64,000 bases of DNA from Endozoicomonas sp. OPT23 (GCF_009653635.1 NZ_PPFD01000009.1:186001-250000); one strand, 5' to 3'. Numbered from the stretch's first letter, positions 18,364 to 27,211 are shown. The notes: a model not told the origin generated them from the letters alone. Translations and numbers: made by a program.

Positions 18364-19848
18364 TTAAATAGGTTTTTTTTGACTGATGGCTGCAGCGGCA
18401 TTCCGCTGTTCTTCCAAAGCACCTGCAACATCCAGGGGCACATCCTGCAACTCCTGCAGTATTTCTGCCAATGAATCATCAGCTGCCTGCTCTGACTCCG
18501 CTCCTTCAACCAGTATTTCTTCTTTCCGGCTTTGGGTTTCAGCACCTTCATTCATTTTCGCTTCCAGCCAGAGACGTGCATAGATTTGAGGATTACTCGC
18601 GCCTTCGAGACTCAGATTATCGCCATACTGTTTTTCTGCTGCCGGGTTTACTACTCGCTCTAAAGCCTCTTCATCCTGAACAGTCGCTCTCAGAGCAATA
18701 GCGATACCATCAGCGGCACCTGAGTCAGGCGCTGACACCTCGGGATTATTCAGCTCTTCAATGATTTGAGCTAACAGCGCTTCGTCCTGACCAAACACCG
18801 CTCTCAGGGTTTCCTGATCAGACTCTGATAAAAAATCGGTGACCGATAAAGCGTCTTCCTGCAAATTATCTGCAACTTGCTGAGCATTACTGAGCTGATC
18901 ACGGCCTATTCTTTCACCCTGTTCTTTTGCTTTAACCCGTTTCTTAGCGTTCTTTTCAGCCTCAATCTGCGATTGCTGATTCAGCTCTGCTACGGCATCT
19001 CGCAAATCTTCACCCGTTTCCATCGCTGCCGGATCAAAGCGTTGCTTTATTCTTTGCAGCAAGCCCTGAACATTGACGAAATCTTCAGTGACTGAAGTCA
19101 ATATACGATTAAGACTTTTCAATGCTGCCTGATCGGCTGCATTCTCTGCTTCCATCGTGGCAATTTGCTGGTTGAGTGTTGTCACTTCGGAAGTCAGGTT
19201 GGCAATTTCATGATCCAGTAGCTGAATTCGCAGGGTCAACCGTGTGACTTCATCGGTATCACCGGCAGCCTGAGCATCATCACGATCCTGCTGAGCCGTG
19301 GTTCGTTCGGTTTGCTTATCACTGAGATTGGCAGTCTTTCCATCTCTGGTTGCTGATTCAGTGACAATGCTTTCAGTGCGAGTAACAATTTGGCCACGCA
19401 GTGGCAGTGCATCGTTAGCACTGATTAACCGCTGAATTTGCTGCGTACTTCTGGTACCAAAGTTCTGATCAACTGAAACCGCACCTGCTAATGCCTGAGT
19501 ATCACTGATCATGCCTTTGATCATCAGCAGTAATGACTGAGTGTCATTAACATAGAGGTCATCAACATTGAAACGGCGGTTAAATTCATGAACAGAAGCT
19601 CTGAAGCCATCAAGCTTTGCTTCAAAAGCCCTTAGCAGCAAATCACTGCTTGTTGCATTGCTCGTACCTGGTGCCGCTGGCGTAACACTGCTTCCAGCAT
19701 TGGATGTACCCGGTGTACTCGAGACAGAATTAGAACCACTGTACCCCTGACTGACTTGAGAGTTTGTCGTACTTGAGCTAACAGCGGTAGTTCCACCTGC
19801 GCCAGCACCTGAAGAAGACCCTGTGTTTGGATTCACACCACTTGTCAT
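18364..19848 (-). CDS. Candidate type III secreted protein, chaperone-coupled, coiled-coil
   Basis: No family recognised in this 494-aa protein. Residues 1-70 are low-complexity Ser/Gly/Thr/Asn/Ala, as in many T3SS secretion signals. Residues 70-160 contain a helical segment (DLLLRAFEAKLDGFRASV). Residues 190-290 form a strong heptad coiled coil rich in Asp/Glu/Gln/Thr. The last 150 residues are acidic and helical. There is no signal peptide and no membrane helix. Its start overlaps the stop of a SycD/LcrH-type TPR chaperone gene by four bases (ATGA), the typical layout of a T3SS class II chaperone with its translocator or effector. Lacking hydrophobic segments, it is unlike classic pore-forming translocators. 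The T3SS role is inference. Confidence 0.7.
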   Translation of the reverse strand: MTSGVNPNTGSSSGAGAGGTTAVSSSTTNSQVSQGYSGSNSVSSTPGTSNAGSSVTPAAPGTSNATSSDLLLRAFEAKLDGFRASVHEFNRRFNVDDLYVNDTQSLLLMIKGMISDTQALAGAVSVDQNFGTRSTQQIQRLISANDALPLRGQIVTRTESIVTESATRDGKTANLSDKQTERTTAQQDRDDAQAAGDTDEVTRLTLRIQLLDHEIANLTSEVTTLNQQIATMEAENAADQAALKSLNRILTSVTEDFVNVQGLLQRIKQRFDPAAMETGEDLRDAVAELNQQSQIEAEKNAKKRVKAKEQGERIGRDQLSNAQQVADNLQEDALSVTDFLSESDQETLRAVFGQDEALLAQIIEELNNPEVSAPDSGAADGIAIALRATVQDEEALERVVNPAAEKQYGDNLSLEGASNPQIYARLWLEAKMNEGAETQSRKEEILVEGAESEQAADDSLAEILQELQDVPLDVAGALEEQRNAAAAISQKKPI

Positions 19849-20345
19849 TGCTTTCCTCCAACGGCTTCGCCGGTCAGAAAATTCTGTAACTGGGCTGCAA
19901 TGGCTCTTTCCTCTGTCCAGCCTTTTACTGACTTTAATGTTCTAGCCGCATCCCTGAGAGCCAACTCTGCTAGCCGTCTATTTTTCAGTTTGATAAAACA
20001 TTCAACCATAGCCAGAGTCGCTCTTGGGTCGTGGCTATCGCATCGAGTAGCATGCTCTAAGGGTGCAATTGCGGCAGAGTCCTGATTCAGGTGACTGAGA
20101 GACAAGCCCATCGCCAAAAAGTAACGACTCTCTCTGTGATCCATAATGGCAAGGTATCTAAAAATAGTCAGAGCTTCTTTATAATGACCCGTTTCAAAAT
20201 GGCCATATCCCTTCTGATAAATAGACTCTAAATGTTCGTCCGATATCGATCTAAGCTGCCTGACTGTTCCACCTTTTGATAGAAAAAGAGACCATAATTC
20301 GTTTGAATTCAGCCCCTTAGACTTATTTCCATCCTTATCAACCAT
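19845..20345 (-). CDS. SycD/LcrH-type TPR chaperone (type III secretion class II)
   Basis: This 166-aa protein consists of about three tetratricopeptide repeats (residues 39-140: LESIYQKGYGHFETGHYKEALTIF, YFLAMGLSLSHLNQDSAAIAPLEHA, PRATLAMVECFIKLKNRRLAELAL) behind a helical N terminus. The length, TPR count and phrasing match the SycD/LcrH/SicA family, which keeps T3SS translocators soluble before export. Translation of the adjacent 494-aa gene is coupled to it by an ATGA overlap. No other T3SS gene is in the window. A generic TPR protein is the alternative. Confidence 0.8.
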   Translation of the reverse strand: MVDKDGNKSKGLNSNELWSLFLSKGGTVRQLRSISDEHLESIYQKGYGHFETGHYKEALTIFRYLAIMDHRESRYFLAMGLSLSHLNQDSAAIAPLEHATRCDSHDPRATLAMVECFIKLKNRRLAELALRDAARTLKSVKGWTEERAIAAQLQNFLTGEAVGGKQ

Positions 20346-20667
20346 TACATCATCCTTGAATCACTTATTCGCTTATTATATGCCTTCGTTCACCGTGAGC
20401 ATTAATCAAGAAAAGATTAATTTTATCTCTGCTATTAATTATTTAACTTCTTATTCTTTTTTGTCATTTGCAAAATCTGGAATCACTGTTTTACTTCATC
20501 ACTCCTATTGCCTAAACATAAACCACTAAGGACTGTATAAGAACAGGGCTCTGAAAACCAAATTCCAGACAATTGCTTTTTAAAGATTTTGTTTTTTAAC
20601 AACTTTTTAAATAGAGACTGTCTGGCAGAGAAGCTTGTCTGGCAGTCCCGACTTAAGGAGTTGATTA
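20346..20667. other. 322-bp divergent intergenic region
   Basis: This A/T-rich region separates the chaperone gene from the first OprD-type porin and must contain both promoters. Just upstream of the porin, GTCTGGCAG occurs twice within 25 bases (20620-20645), bracketed by GACTG/CAGTC, and a clear AAGGAG ribosome site follows. I assign no regulator. Confidence 0.5.
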
Positions 20668-22140
20668 ATGAAACTTGCCGTGATTTCAGCGACAAGTGCT
20701 GCTGTACTTCTTTCATCTGTCTCGGTTTTCTCAAATGCCGATTCAAACGAAATACCAGCTGGACTGCCTACTGAGCATAACCTCAGTCTGAAACTGAAAA
20801 ACTATTATCAGGATCGTCAGAAAAAGAATTTCGACCAGAAATTCTATACAGAAGCTGATGGCGAAAAACGTAAAATTAAAAACCAGAACAAAGAAAAAGC
20901 CTGGGGACAGGGAATCGAAGTCAATTTCGAATCCGGTTACTTCGGTAATGAAAGCGCTGCTATTGGTTTTGACTTCTCTCTTTACGGTGGCTTAAAGCTG
21001 ATTGGTAAAGACAACCGTTCAGGCACCGGCATCCTTAAAGAAGACGAAGTTAACTTTGTTAAAGAAAAAGGTCTGTACAGTGCTAAAGCCGATCAAAGCA
21101 GCTTTGGCAAAATCGGTCTCGCGCACATCAAGGCGTTTGCTGGAGACAGCAATTACAACGTACTGGCTCGCGCAGGTCTGATTCAAATTAACAAACCTCT
21201 GCTGACCGGCGAATCAAAACTGATTCCTACTACTTTCCAGGGTGCCAGTGCTGAAGCGAAACTGGGTGAAGTCGATGTTTACGGTGCCTGGGCTAACAAG
21301 GTTTCCGTTCATAACAGTGACAAAATGGAAGAGTTCAGCAGCAGCAAGCCCGGTAAAGATGGCAGACATAAAGATGCTACCAAGATCGACAACATCTACA
21401 CCGTTGGTGGTAGCTATCTGCATGAATCCGGTATTGGTGCAGGCTTTGATTATGCAGCCAGTACTAACTACCTGAAGATGTACCGTGCCAACCTGAATTA
21501 CACCTTCCCGATTGATGAAGACACTACCCTCTTCCTCGAAGGTCAGTATTTCAAAGCTCAGGAAAATGGTGACGCATGGTACAGCAAAGGCGACAGTGGT
21601 TTTGACAAGGACGCCAAGATGTATGTCCTTAACGCCAAGCTGACTTACGACATGATCACTGCTGGTCTGACTTACAGCAAAGTCGACGCTAAAAGAGAAG
21701 GTGCTCTGGGTTTCTTTGACTACCAACTGGCCAGCGATTCCGGTCGTGATTTCAACGATGTTGATTATGCGACCAAGCGTCAGATTTCAGACTTTAACTA
21801 CAACGGTGAAAAAGTACTGCAGGCTTCACTGGGCTACAACTTCGAAAAGCTTGGAGTTCCCGGTCTGAATGCCAGCTACAGCTACACCAGAGGTTCTGAT
21901 ATCAAGGCTTCAGGTATGAAAGGTTTTGATGGCAAGTATAAGGAAAGCGAACATAACCTTGCTGTTTCCTATGCATTCCAGCAAAAAGAACTGGAAGGTC
22001 TGAACGTTAGCCTGCAATACGCTCAACACAAAGCTGACAAAGAAATCAGCGAAATGAAGAACACTGATAAAAAAGGCTACTCTTTCGACAAAACCACCGA
22101 CTTGCGTTTTATCGTTGACTACACCGTCAGTGTATTCTGA
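20668..22140 (+). CDS. OprD-family outer-membrane porin 1
   Basis: OprD-type proteins are monomeric 18-strand barrels with substrate-selective channels for amino acids, peptides or organic acids. This one is 490 aa with a Sec signal peptide (MKLAVISATSAAVLLSSVSVFSNA). The mature N terminus HNLSLKLKNYYQDR and the GQGIEVNFESGYF segment match the OprD pattern, as do the GVPGLNASYSYTRG motif and the terminal aromatic barrel-insertion signal ending VSVF. Long Lys/Asp-rich loops are interspersed. An AAGGAG ribosome site precedes the ATG. It is first of three paralogues in the island; substrate unknown. Confidence 0.88.
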   Translation: MKLAVISATSAAVLLSSVSVFSNADSNEIPAGLPTEHNLSLKLKNYYQDRQKKNFDQKFYTEADGEKRKIKNQNKEKAWGQGIEVNFESGYFGNESAAIGFDFSLYGGLKLIGKDNRSGTGILKEDEVNFVKEKGLYSAKADQSSFGKIGLAHIKAFAGDSNYNVLARAGLIQINKPLLTGESKLIPTTFQGASAEAKLGEVDVYGAWANKVSVHNSDKMEEFSSSKPGKDGRHKDATKIDNIYTVGGSYLHESGIGAGFDYAASTNYLKMYRANLNYTFPIDEDTTLFLEGQYFKAQENGDAWYSKGDSGFDKDAKMYVLNAKLTYDMITAGLTYSKVDAKREGALGFFDYQLASDSGRDFNDVDYATKRQISDFNYNGEKVLQASLGYNFEKLGVPGLNASYSYTRGSDIKASGMKGFDGKYKESEHNLAVSYAFQQKELEGLNVSLQYAQHKADKEISEMKNTDKKGYSFDKTTDLRFIVDYTVSVF

Positions 22141-22144
22141 TCCG

Positions 22145-22162
22145 ACTATTCGCCTGAATAGT
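22145..22162 (+). other. Short hairpin after porin 1
   Basis: ACTATTC-GCCT-GAATAGT forms a 7-bp stem five bases after the stop, with no T run. It may protect a 3' end or attenuate read-through to the next porin rather than terminate. Confidence 0.35.
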
Positions 22163-22365
22163 TGAAGTAACAGCAGGGAATCTGTGGCAAGGAAGCCATT
22201 TCACATATTAACTTTCTATCTCCCGTCTCTTGCATCCCATTTCTGTTTGTATAAGAATCATTGAAGCCCTATGGGGAGACTTCGCAGTACGTTGGCATTT
22301 TCAGTTGTATTGTAGGACGGAAGTCAGGGCAGAACACACACCTATCAGCAAGGAGCTGAACCATA

Positions 22366-23580
22366 ATGAAAATCGCACAACTCAGCGCACTCAGCGCTGC
22401 AATCCTGCTCGCCACTTCGGCACAAGCCAACTCTTTTGTAGACGATTCCAGCCTGAATATTGAGCTGCGTAATTACTACAAGCACACCACTACTGATACT
22501 GGAGCTAAAGACTCTAATGACCAGTGGGCTCAAGGTATTCGTGTAGATTACTCTTCCGGCTATTTTGAAAATGTTGTTGGTGTTGATCTTGGCGCATACT
22601 ACTCTCTGAAGCTGGGCGCTTCAGCTGACAGTGATGTCGGCCTGCTGATGAAAGATGGCGACAATGCTAAAAGCTACGGCAAAAACGCTTACTCCATCAA
22701 GTTCAATCTGGCTGACATGGGCGTACTGAAGTATGGCCGTATGTTCCTGAACCTGCCTCTGCTTAACGACTCTGACAGCCGTGTACTGCCAAGCCTGACT
22801 GAAGCTTTCTACGGCAACGTTTCTTACGAAGGTCTTACCGCTCATGCTGCATGGGCCAAGAAAGGTAACAGTAAAACTCAGTCTGGATTTGAAAACTACG
22901 GCACAGATGAAGAAAAAGAGCCCGTCAAAACTGTTGGCGCTGCCTACGACTTCGGAAATGGTATGACATTAGCAGCTGACTATGCGACTCAAGCTGATGC
23001 TGCCAAGAAGTACCTGATTGAAGCCACATTTGCTACCGAAATGGAAGGTACTACTCTCAACTTCGCAGCAAACTATGGCAAGGTTAGCGCGATTGGTGCA
23101 GCCAAAGATGCCCAAGGTACCGGTGATACTTCACAGAATGCATTCGGCGTGAAAGTTGGTGCCAACTTAGGCTCCGCATCACTCGGCTTAGCATACACCA
23201 AGGTCAAGGACACAACCTTGGGCTCATACGAAGACAGTTGGACAGGCGGTGAAGACAGTACTGGCCACTTTGGCTACAACGCCTCTCAAATTTCTGACTT
23301 TGATGCCAGAGGCCAGAAAGCCTGGGGCATAAAAGCTGGTTACGATTTCAGTGAAATGGTTCCTGGCTTGAATGCTTCTGCCAAGTATGTAAAAGGCAGC
23401 TATGAAGGCGGTGATGAGAATGAGTACAACATTGATGTGATGTACGCAGTTCCTCAGCTTGAAGGTCTGTCTGCTCGTTTAAGATACGCGAAAAACACTA
23501 ACGATCAGGACAACGTTGCTGACGACAAGATAACTACTGACTCACGTGTAATCGTTCAGTACAAAGTTTCTGTATTCTAA
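22366..23580 (+). CDS. OprD-family outer-membrane porin 2
   Basis: This 404-aa OprD-type barrel has signal peptide MKIAQLSALSAAILLATSAQA, similar to that of porin 1. Mature features are SLNIELRNYYKHT, WAQGIRVDYSSGYF, the strand pair with GRMFLNLPLL, a C-terminal VPGLNASAKYVKGSYEGG strand and the final YKVSVF. It is shorter than porin 1 by about 85 residues, mostly in loops. An AAGGAG site lies upstream. The gene follows porin 1 by 225 bases in the same direction, with its own probable promoter, and is closed by a strong terminator. Confidence 0.88.
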   Translation: MKIAQLSALSAAILLATSAQANSFVDDSSLNIELRNYYKHTTTDTGAKDSNDQWAQGIRVDYSSGYFENVVGVDLGAYYSLKLGASADSDVGLLMKDGDNAKSYGKNAYSIKFNLADMGVLKYGRMFLNLPLLNDSDSRVLPSLTEAFYGNVSYEGLTAHAAWAKKGNSKTQSGFENYGTDEEKEPVKTVGAAYDFGNGMTLAADYATQADAAKKYLIEATFATEMEGTTLNFAANYGKVSAIGAAKDAQGTGDTSQNAFGVKVGANLGSASLGLAYTKVKDTTLGSYEDSWTGGEDSTGHFGYNASQISDFDARGQKAWGIKAGYDFSEMVPGLNASAKYVKGSYEGGDENEYNIDVMYAVPQLEGLSARLRYAKNTNDQDNVADDKITTDSRVIVQYKVSVF

Positions 23581-23606
23581 AACCCTTTAGAATCGTTAAC
23601 TCTATA

Positions 23607-23634
23607 AAGCCTCTGCTTCGGCAGGGGCTTTTTT
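23607..23634 (+). terminator. Rho-independent terminator of porin 2
   Basis: AAGCCTCTGC, a TTCG tetraloop and GCAGGGGCTT form a 10-bp stem with one G-T pair, followed by six T. This is a textbook terminator. Confidence 0.92.
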
Positions 23635-23672
23635 GTGCCTTGCATATACTTCTATTACTTTTCTACAAACGT

Positions 23673-23703
23673 AAAAAAACCGGATAGCCTTTCGATTATC
23701 CGG
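23673..23703 (-). terminator. Rho-independent terminator of the general porin
   Basis: On the minus strand CCGGATA and TATCCGG enclose a 10-base loop, followed by seven T. It lies 37 bases after the porin stop at 23740. Confidence 0.88.
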
Positions 23704-23739
23704 CTGATTGAATATCAGGTTAAACCTGACAATTCAGTC

Positions 23740-24681
23740 TTAGAAAGTGTAACCAACCTTCACGTATACGTCTTGACGTTTCTTGTCGGTATCAGCTTTT
23801 TCTTTACCGAATTTAACGTCAGCAACAACGTAGGTGTTAGCACTCAGAGTGTACTCACCACTTACGTTGAAGAATGTGTCGTGCTTGGCTTTGTTGCTTG
23901 GATCGCTGTAACCAGCAGCCAGAGTCAGCTCACCGAAGGACTTGGCAGCAGAAACATAGTAGCCTTTAGTAGTTTCAGCGTCGTTGTTCTTCTTCTCAGT
24001 CCAGTAGTTAACACCTACTTTAGCAACACCCAGATCAGCATTACCGGTAACAGTAGTAGTCTTGAACTCGTTACGCTTCTTCTCGTGACCAACGTATACG
24101 TTTACAACACCTGCTTCGTAACCAACGTAACCGTTGTAGCCACGGTCGTTATTGTCAGCCGCCAGCTTGCTCTTTTCATTTTCGAAGTAAGAGATGCCGT
24201 ATACTACGCCCTGAGTAGAACCCTGGAACTTAACAACGTTAAATTTGTCGCTAGCATCGTTAGCGCTCTTACCAAACTCAACAGTCAAGTCACCCTTTCC
24301 GTCAACCTTGTCCAGAGCAGTGTCGTTTTCAACACCGTAAGACAGAGTACCGAAACCGAAGTCATAACCGATCCATGCTTTGTCCAGGTCGGAAGTGATC
24401 TCGCGATCAAGACCCTTAACGGTACCGTCCAGCTCTTGGCCCCACTTGGCTTTCAGGTCAACTTCAACGTAACCAACGATGCCGCCATTCTTGTAGGAGT
24501 TCTTCAGAGTGAACTCGGTAGCACCAGTGTTAGCTGTGCCTTTTTCTGATTCGTAGTAACCACCAGCAGTAACTTCACCGCCGATGCTGAACTGGTCAGC
24601 GTTCAGAGGCTTGATGTCAGCAGAGGCAGTACCAGCGAAAGCAACAGCTGCGCACAGAGCGCTTTTAGCAAAAAAATTCAT
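23740..24681 (-). CDS. Gram-negative general porin
   Basis: This 313-aa protein is a 16-strand general-porin-type barrel (Porin_4 / OmpC-like superfamily) that would form trimeric diffusion channels. Signal peptide MNFFAKSALCAAVAFAGTASA is followed by alternating amphipathic strands (FSIGGEVTAGGYYES, AWIGYDFGFGTLSYGVEND) and the C-terminal barrel signal VYVKVGYTF. The signal peptide and leader resemble those of the OprD-type porin at 25664-26920 although the barrels belong to different families. Codon use is strongly biased, as in highly expressed genes. Confidence 0.9.
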   Translation of the reverse strand: MNFFAKSALCAAVAFAGTASADIKPLNADQFSIGGEVTAGGYYESEKGTANTGATEFTLKNSYKNGGIVGYVEVDLKAKWGQELDGTVKGLDREITSDLDKAWIGYDFGFGTLSYGVENDTALDKVDGKGDLTVEFGKSANDASDKFNVVKFQGSTQGVVYGISYFENEKSKLAADNNDRGYNGYVGYEAGVVNVYVGHEKKRNEFKTTTVTGNADLGVAKVGVNYWTEKKNNDAETTKGYYVSAAKSFGELTLAAGYSDPSNKAKHDTFFNVSGEYTLSANTYVVADVKFGKEKADTDKKRQDVYVKVGYTF

Positions 24682-25244
24682 TATTGTGAACCTACTCCGA
24701 GTATGGTGTTCGATACGCTGCGTCTTTCTGTAAAAAACTTTAAGAAAGCTTTACAGCAGTATCCGTGTTATTCGTGCGGGATACGTTGTTACAAACAACT
24801 ACATTGCAATGCTTAACCCCAATTCAGCACCGCCATCCCTATCACGGGAATCGATTCTTATACAGTATCAACCGAAATGCAATAGGTACTCTTGTCCAAG
24901 TAGTCAGTTAATATATGTATGCATTCAGTAAGTTAAGGATAATTTATTGACAATTTTTTATTTTGCTGACCAGTAAGTCATCTGTGCACCATTTATCAGA
25001 CGCCTTCAAAATCAAGCCTGCCAGCCCATTTTTACTGCCTTTGATCATTAATATCGCCAGCATTTTGCAGGCAGATTCCTCACAAGCAGTTACTCTCAAA
25101 TTTACTGTGGTTTTTTTGATCTAAAGCAGTTTTGGAAAACTCTAAATTTTTTCAGAGTCGCACAGATAAACCACTTGCTAAACAGTTGGAACCCATGATG
25201 TACCTAAAATCTGTTATGCATTACGTATGACAAGGAGAGCTCTC
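24682..25244. other. 563-bp divergent region between general porin and small secreted protein
   Basis: On the minus strand this is the porin leader. It contains a 7-bp hairpin (CTGTAAA / TTTACAG, 24728-24756) and, about 130 bases from the start codon, an element shared with the other minus-strand porin (24809-24845). The half nearer 25200 is A/T-rich and should hold promoters for both directions. No ORF or further repeat is evident. Confidence 0.6.
24809..24845 (-). promoter_or_regulatory. Leader element shared by two minus-strand porins, copy A
   Basis: The plus-strand core ATGCTTAACCCCAATTC aligns with ATGCCAAACCCCAATCT at 27025. Similarity continues with gaps on both sides, including the region just before each start codon. 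Its position, about 130 bases upstream of the ATG, suits an operator or a 5'-UTR regulatory element. Confidence 0.5.
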
Positions 25245-25565
25245 ATGAAAAACATCAAGCATATTTTTTCCGCCGCCGTACTGTCTATTGCTGCTGCCAG
25301 TGCTCAAGCCGGAAGTTTGAGTTTGTACACTACAACCAACGACTTCAACGGTGTAACTGCCAGGGTTTATATGGATGGTCAGCCTGTTGATAACGCCAAA
25401 GTTCAGATGATGACAAACGGCGGAATGCTTAAAGCTGAAAAAATGACCAATGATCATGGTCGTGCTGATTTCAACTTTGTTGGTGGAATCAGTTCTGTCG
25501 TTATCAAGGCATCAGCCAACGGTGCTGAGAAGTCCCAGTGGGTAAAGATGGATCGCGATAATTAA
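25245..25565 (+). CDS. Small secreted protein, possible Ig-like/CarboxypepD-type fold
   Basis: This 106-aa protein starts at the ATG at 25245, which has an AAGGAGAG ribosome site; an upstream in-frame ATG at 25227 lacks one. Signal peptide MKNIKHIFSAAVLSIAAASAQA is followed by about 84 residues of beta-rich sequence (RVYMDGQPVDNAKVQMMTNG, then a Gly/Ala/Asn-rich HGRADFNFVGGISSVVIKAS), the pattern of carboxypeptidase-regulatory-like or transthyretin-like beta sandwiches. No cysteine is present. Function unknown; periplasmic or released. It is embedded in the porin island. Confidence 0.7.
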   Translation: MKNIKHIFSAAVLSIAAASAQAGSLSLYTTTNDFNGVTARVYMDGQPVDNAKVQMMTNGGMLKAEKMTNDHGRADFNFVGGISSVVIKASANGAEKSQWVKMDRDN

Positions 25566-25604
25566 CCCATATTGGCACCGCGACACCCTATATATTGCAA
25601 CCAT

Positions 25605-25636
25605 AAAAAAACCCGGACTCACTGTCCGGGTTTTTC
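25605..25636. terminator. Bidirectional Rho-independent terminator
   Basis: AAAACCCGGAC and GTCCGGGTTTT form a stem with a 5-base loop, flanked by A and T runs so that both strands gain a T tract. It serves the small secreted-protein gene (+) and OprD-type porin 3 (-). Confidence 0.93.
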
Positions 25637-25663
25637 TTTTTAAGCTTTTTCTTCGTTAAGCAA

Positions 25664-26920
25664 TCAGAAGATAGCTTTGGTGTACTTCAGATAGAAACGG
25701 TTAGAACGGTCACGGGATTTGATATTATCATCCTCTTTGCCTGACTTGGCAGTACCTTCATAGTTGTCCTGAGCGTGCAACCAGGCCAGAGACAAACCTT
25801 TCAGCTGACCATCGAACTTGTAGGAAACATAGCTGATGAAGTCACGGCCTTTATAGTCAGTATAATTCTTGGCATCTTTACTGACTGCAAATGTCATGTC
25901 TGCACTCAAACCTGGAACGCCAACTCCGGCAAAATTATAACCTGTAGTCAGGATGTAAGTCTTTGAACCTTCTTTATTGTAATCGTTCCACTGTGAAGCT
26001 GAAGACGGATAAGAGCCGGCATTACCACGACCACCAACACCGTCATTCCAGTCACCGTCAGAAACCGTGTTATAACCAACACCTACGAACAGGTCACCTT
26101 TTTTCAAGGTAGCGTTAGTGTTGATAAAAGAAGACTTGTAATCACTACCAGCCAGCAGTGAGCCACCATCTTTAGCTTGTCCGTAACGAACGTCTGTTGC
26201 CAGCTTCAGGTCGCCGCCAAGGTCAAAGGTGTAGTCTGCTTTTACAAAATTTTTCTTCAGGTAGTCTTTAACGATCAGGTGTTCGCCTGTCAGACCTACG
26301 CCAGCGATCTTGTAGTTAGCACCAACCAGTACGACATTGGTTTTCTTACCATCAATTTCCAGGTCTCGCTGAAAAGCAGACTGGTTACGGTTACTGGCAC
26401 CGGTAATTCTTGCGCCGTAGACTTTCAGGTCTTTATATTCCGCAGACAGGTCTGCACCATAGGAGCTTGCAGCCAGGATACGGGAGCCCGAGTTACCGTA
26501 CAGCTCATAGCCACGCTTCTTCACACCGTATTCAGCTTTAACGTCGACATCACCAAAGCTGTGCTTGCCTTTCAGGTAAGCCTGTTGAAAGCCGGAGATT
26601 GCATTGCCGTTTGAGCCCAGGTTAGTGATGGACGGGCCTTTTACATCAATTTTGTTTGCAACACCAAAGGTCAAAACAGCACCGATCGAGTCATTTATAT
26701 AACCGGTATCGAAATCAGCTACCAGAGCCTGAACCCATGAGTCACGATAGTACTCAGGCTTACCTTTTTCTGCATCAACCTTGTTCTTCTGCTTCCAGTA
26801 ATAGTTTTTATAGGTCAGCTCGAGGCTTGGATCAAAAGAAGATGTTTCAGCTTGTGCTGAAGCAGCAAATACACTGGTCGCAACTGCTGCACAAAGTGCG
26901 CTCTTGGCAAATAATTTCAT
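25664..26920 (-). CDS. OprD-family outer-membrane porin 3
   Basis: I start this at the ATG at 26920 (418 aa) rather than an open extension to 26986, because it gives the signal peptide MKLFAKSALCAAVATSVFAASAQA behind a GGAG site. Mature OprD-like features are SLELTYKNYYWKQK, SWVQALVADFDTGY, the YGVKKRGYELYGNSGSR strand region, GVGVPGLSADMTF and a final YLKYTKAIF. The signal peptide FAKSALCAAVA is shared with the neighbouring general porin, suggesting exchange of 5' ends. Substrate unknown. Confidence 0.87.
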   Translation of the reverse strand: MKLFAKSALCAAVATSVFAASAQAETSSFDPSLELTYKNYYWKQKNKVDAEKGKPEYYRDSWVQALVADFDTGYINDSIGAVLTFGVANKIDVKGPSITNLGSNGNAISGFQQAYLKGKHSFGDVDVKAEYGVKKRGYELYGNSGSRILAASSYGADLSAEYKDLKVYGARITGASNRNQSAFQRDLEIDGKKTNVVLVGANYKIAGVGLTGEHLIVKDYLKKNFVKADYTFDLGGDLKLATDVRYGQAKDGGSLLAGSDYKSSFINTNATLKKGDLFVGVGYNTVSDGDWNDGVGGRGNAGSYPSSASQWNDYNKEGSKTYILTTGYNFAGVGVPGLSADMTFAVSKDAKNYTDYKGRDFISYVSYKFDGQLKGLSLAWLHAQDNYEGTAKSGKEDDNIKSRDRSNRFYLKYTKAIF

Positions 26921-27211
26921 TTTTCTACTACTCCAAAATAGTGCTGTTCCATGTTGAGTGATTCTTCTCAACCGCGTCATTGGCATTTACACCAGACACA
27001 TCGTCAACAAGCACGATTCACACGATGCCAAACCCCAATCTGGCATCACCCCCTCTATGCGATAGACCGCATATTAATGAGTAGTTACCGCAAATGAAAT
27101 AAATACATTAAGTAAAATAAGTGTAATTTTTCCTTACAATTCAATAACTTATTATATTAATGATTAATAATTGATCGGCCACAGACTTACTGGCACAAGG
27201 TCTTAAAACAA
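26921..27211. other. Leader and promoter region of porin 3
   Basis: Nearest the gene is a segment resembling the general porin leader (CTACTCC, then a TG-rich stretch). The shared element copy B lies at 27025-27061. From 27090 to 27180 the sequence is very A/T-rich and probably contains the promoter. Confidence 0.5.
27025..27061 (-). promoter_or_regulatory. Leader element shared by two minus-strand porins, copy B
   Basis: The plus-strand core ATGCCAAACCCCAATCT matches copy A at 24809 over AACCCCAAT and flanking GCA, CC and CTAT blocks. It lies about 105 bases upstream of the porin 3 start. Confidence 0.5.

Noticed and set aside
20528-20545. CTGTATAAGAACAG before porin 1 as an SOS box
   Set aside because: The spacing is CTG-N8-CAG rather than N10, so LexA binding is not expected.
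23635-24549. A 304-codon open frame antisense to the general porin
   Set aside because: It runs through the terminators at 23673-23703 and the porin gene; the Val/Ser/Thr-rich product is a by-product of biased porin codons.
24854-24874. TACTGTATAAGAATC on the minus strand upstream of the general porin as a second LexA box
   Set aside because: Only the first half (CTG) fits; the required CAG ten bases later is missing.
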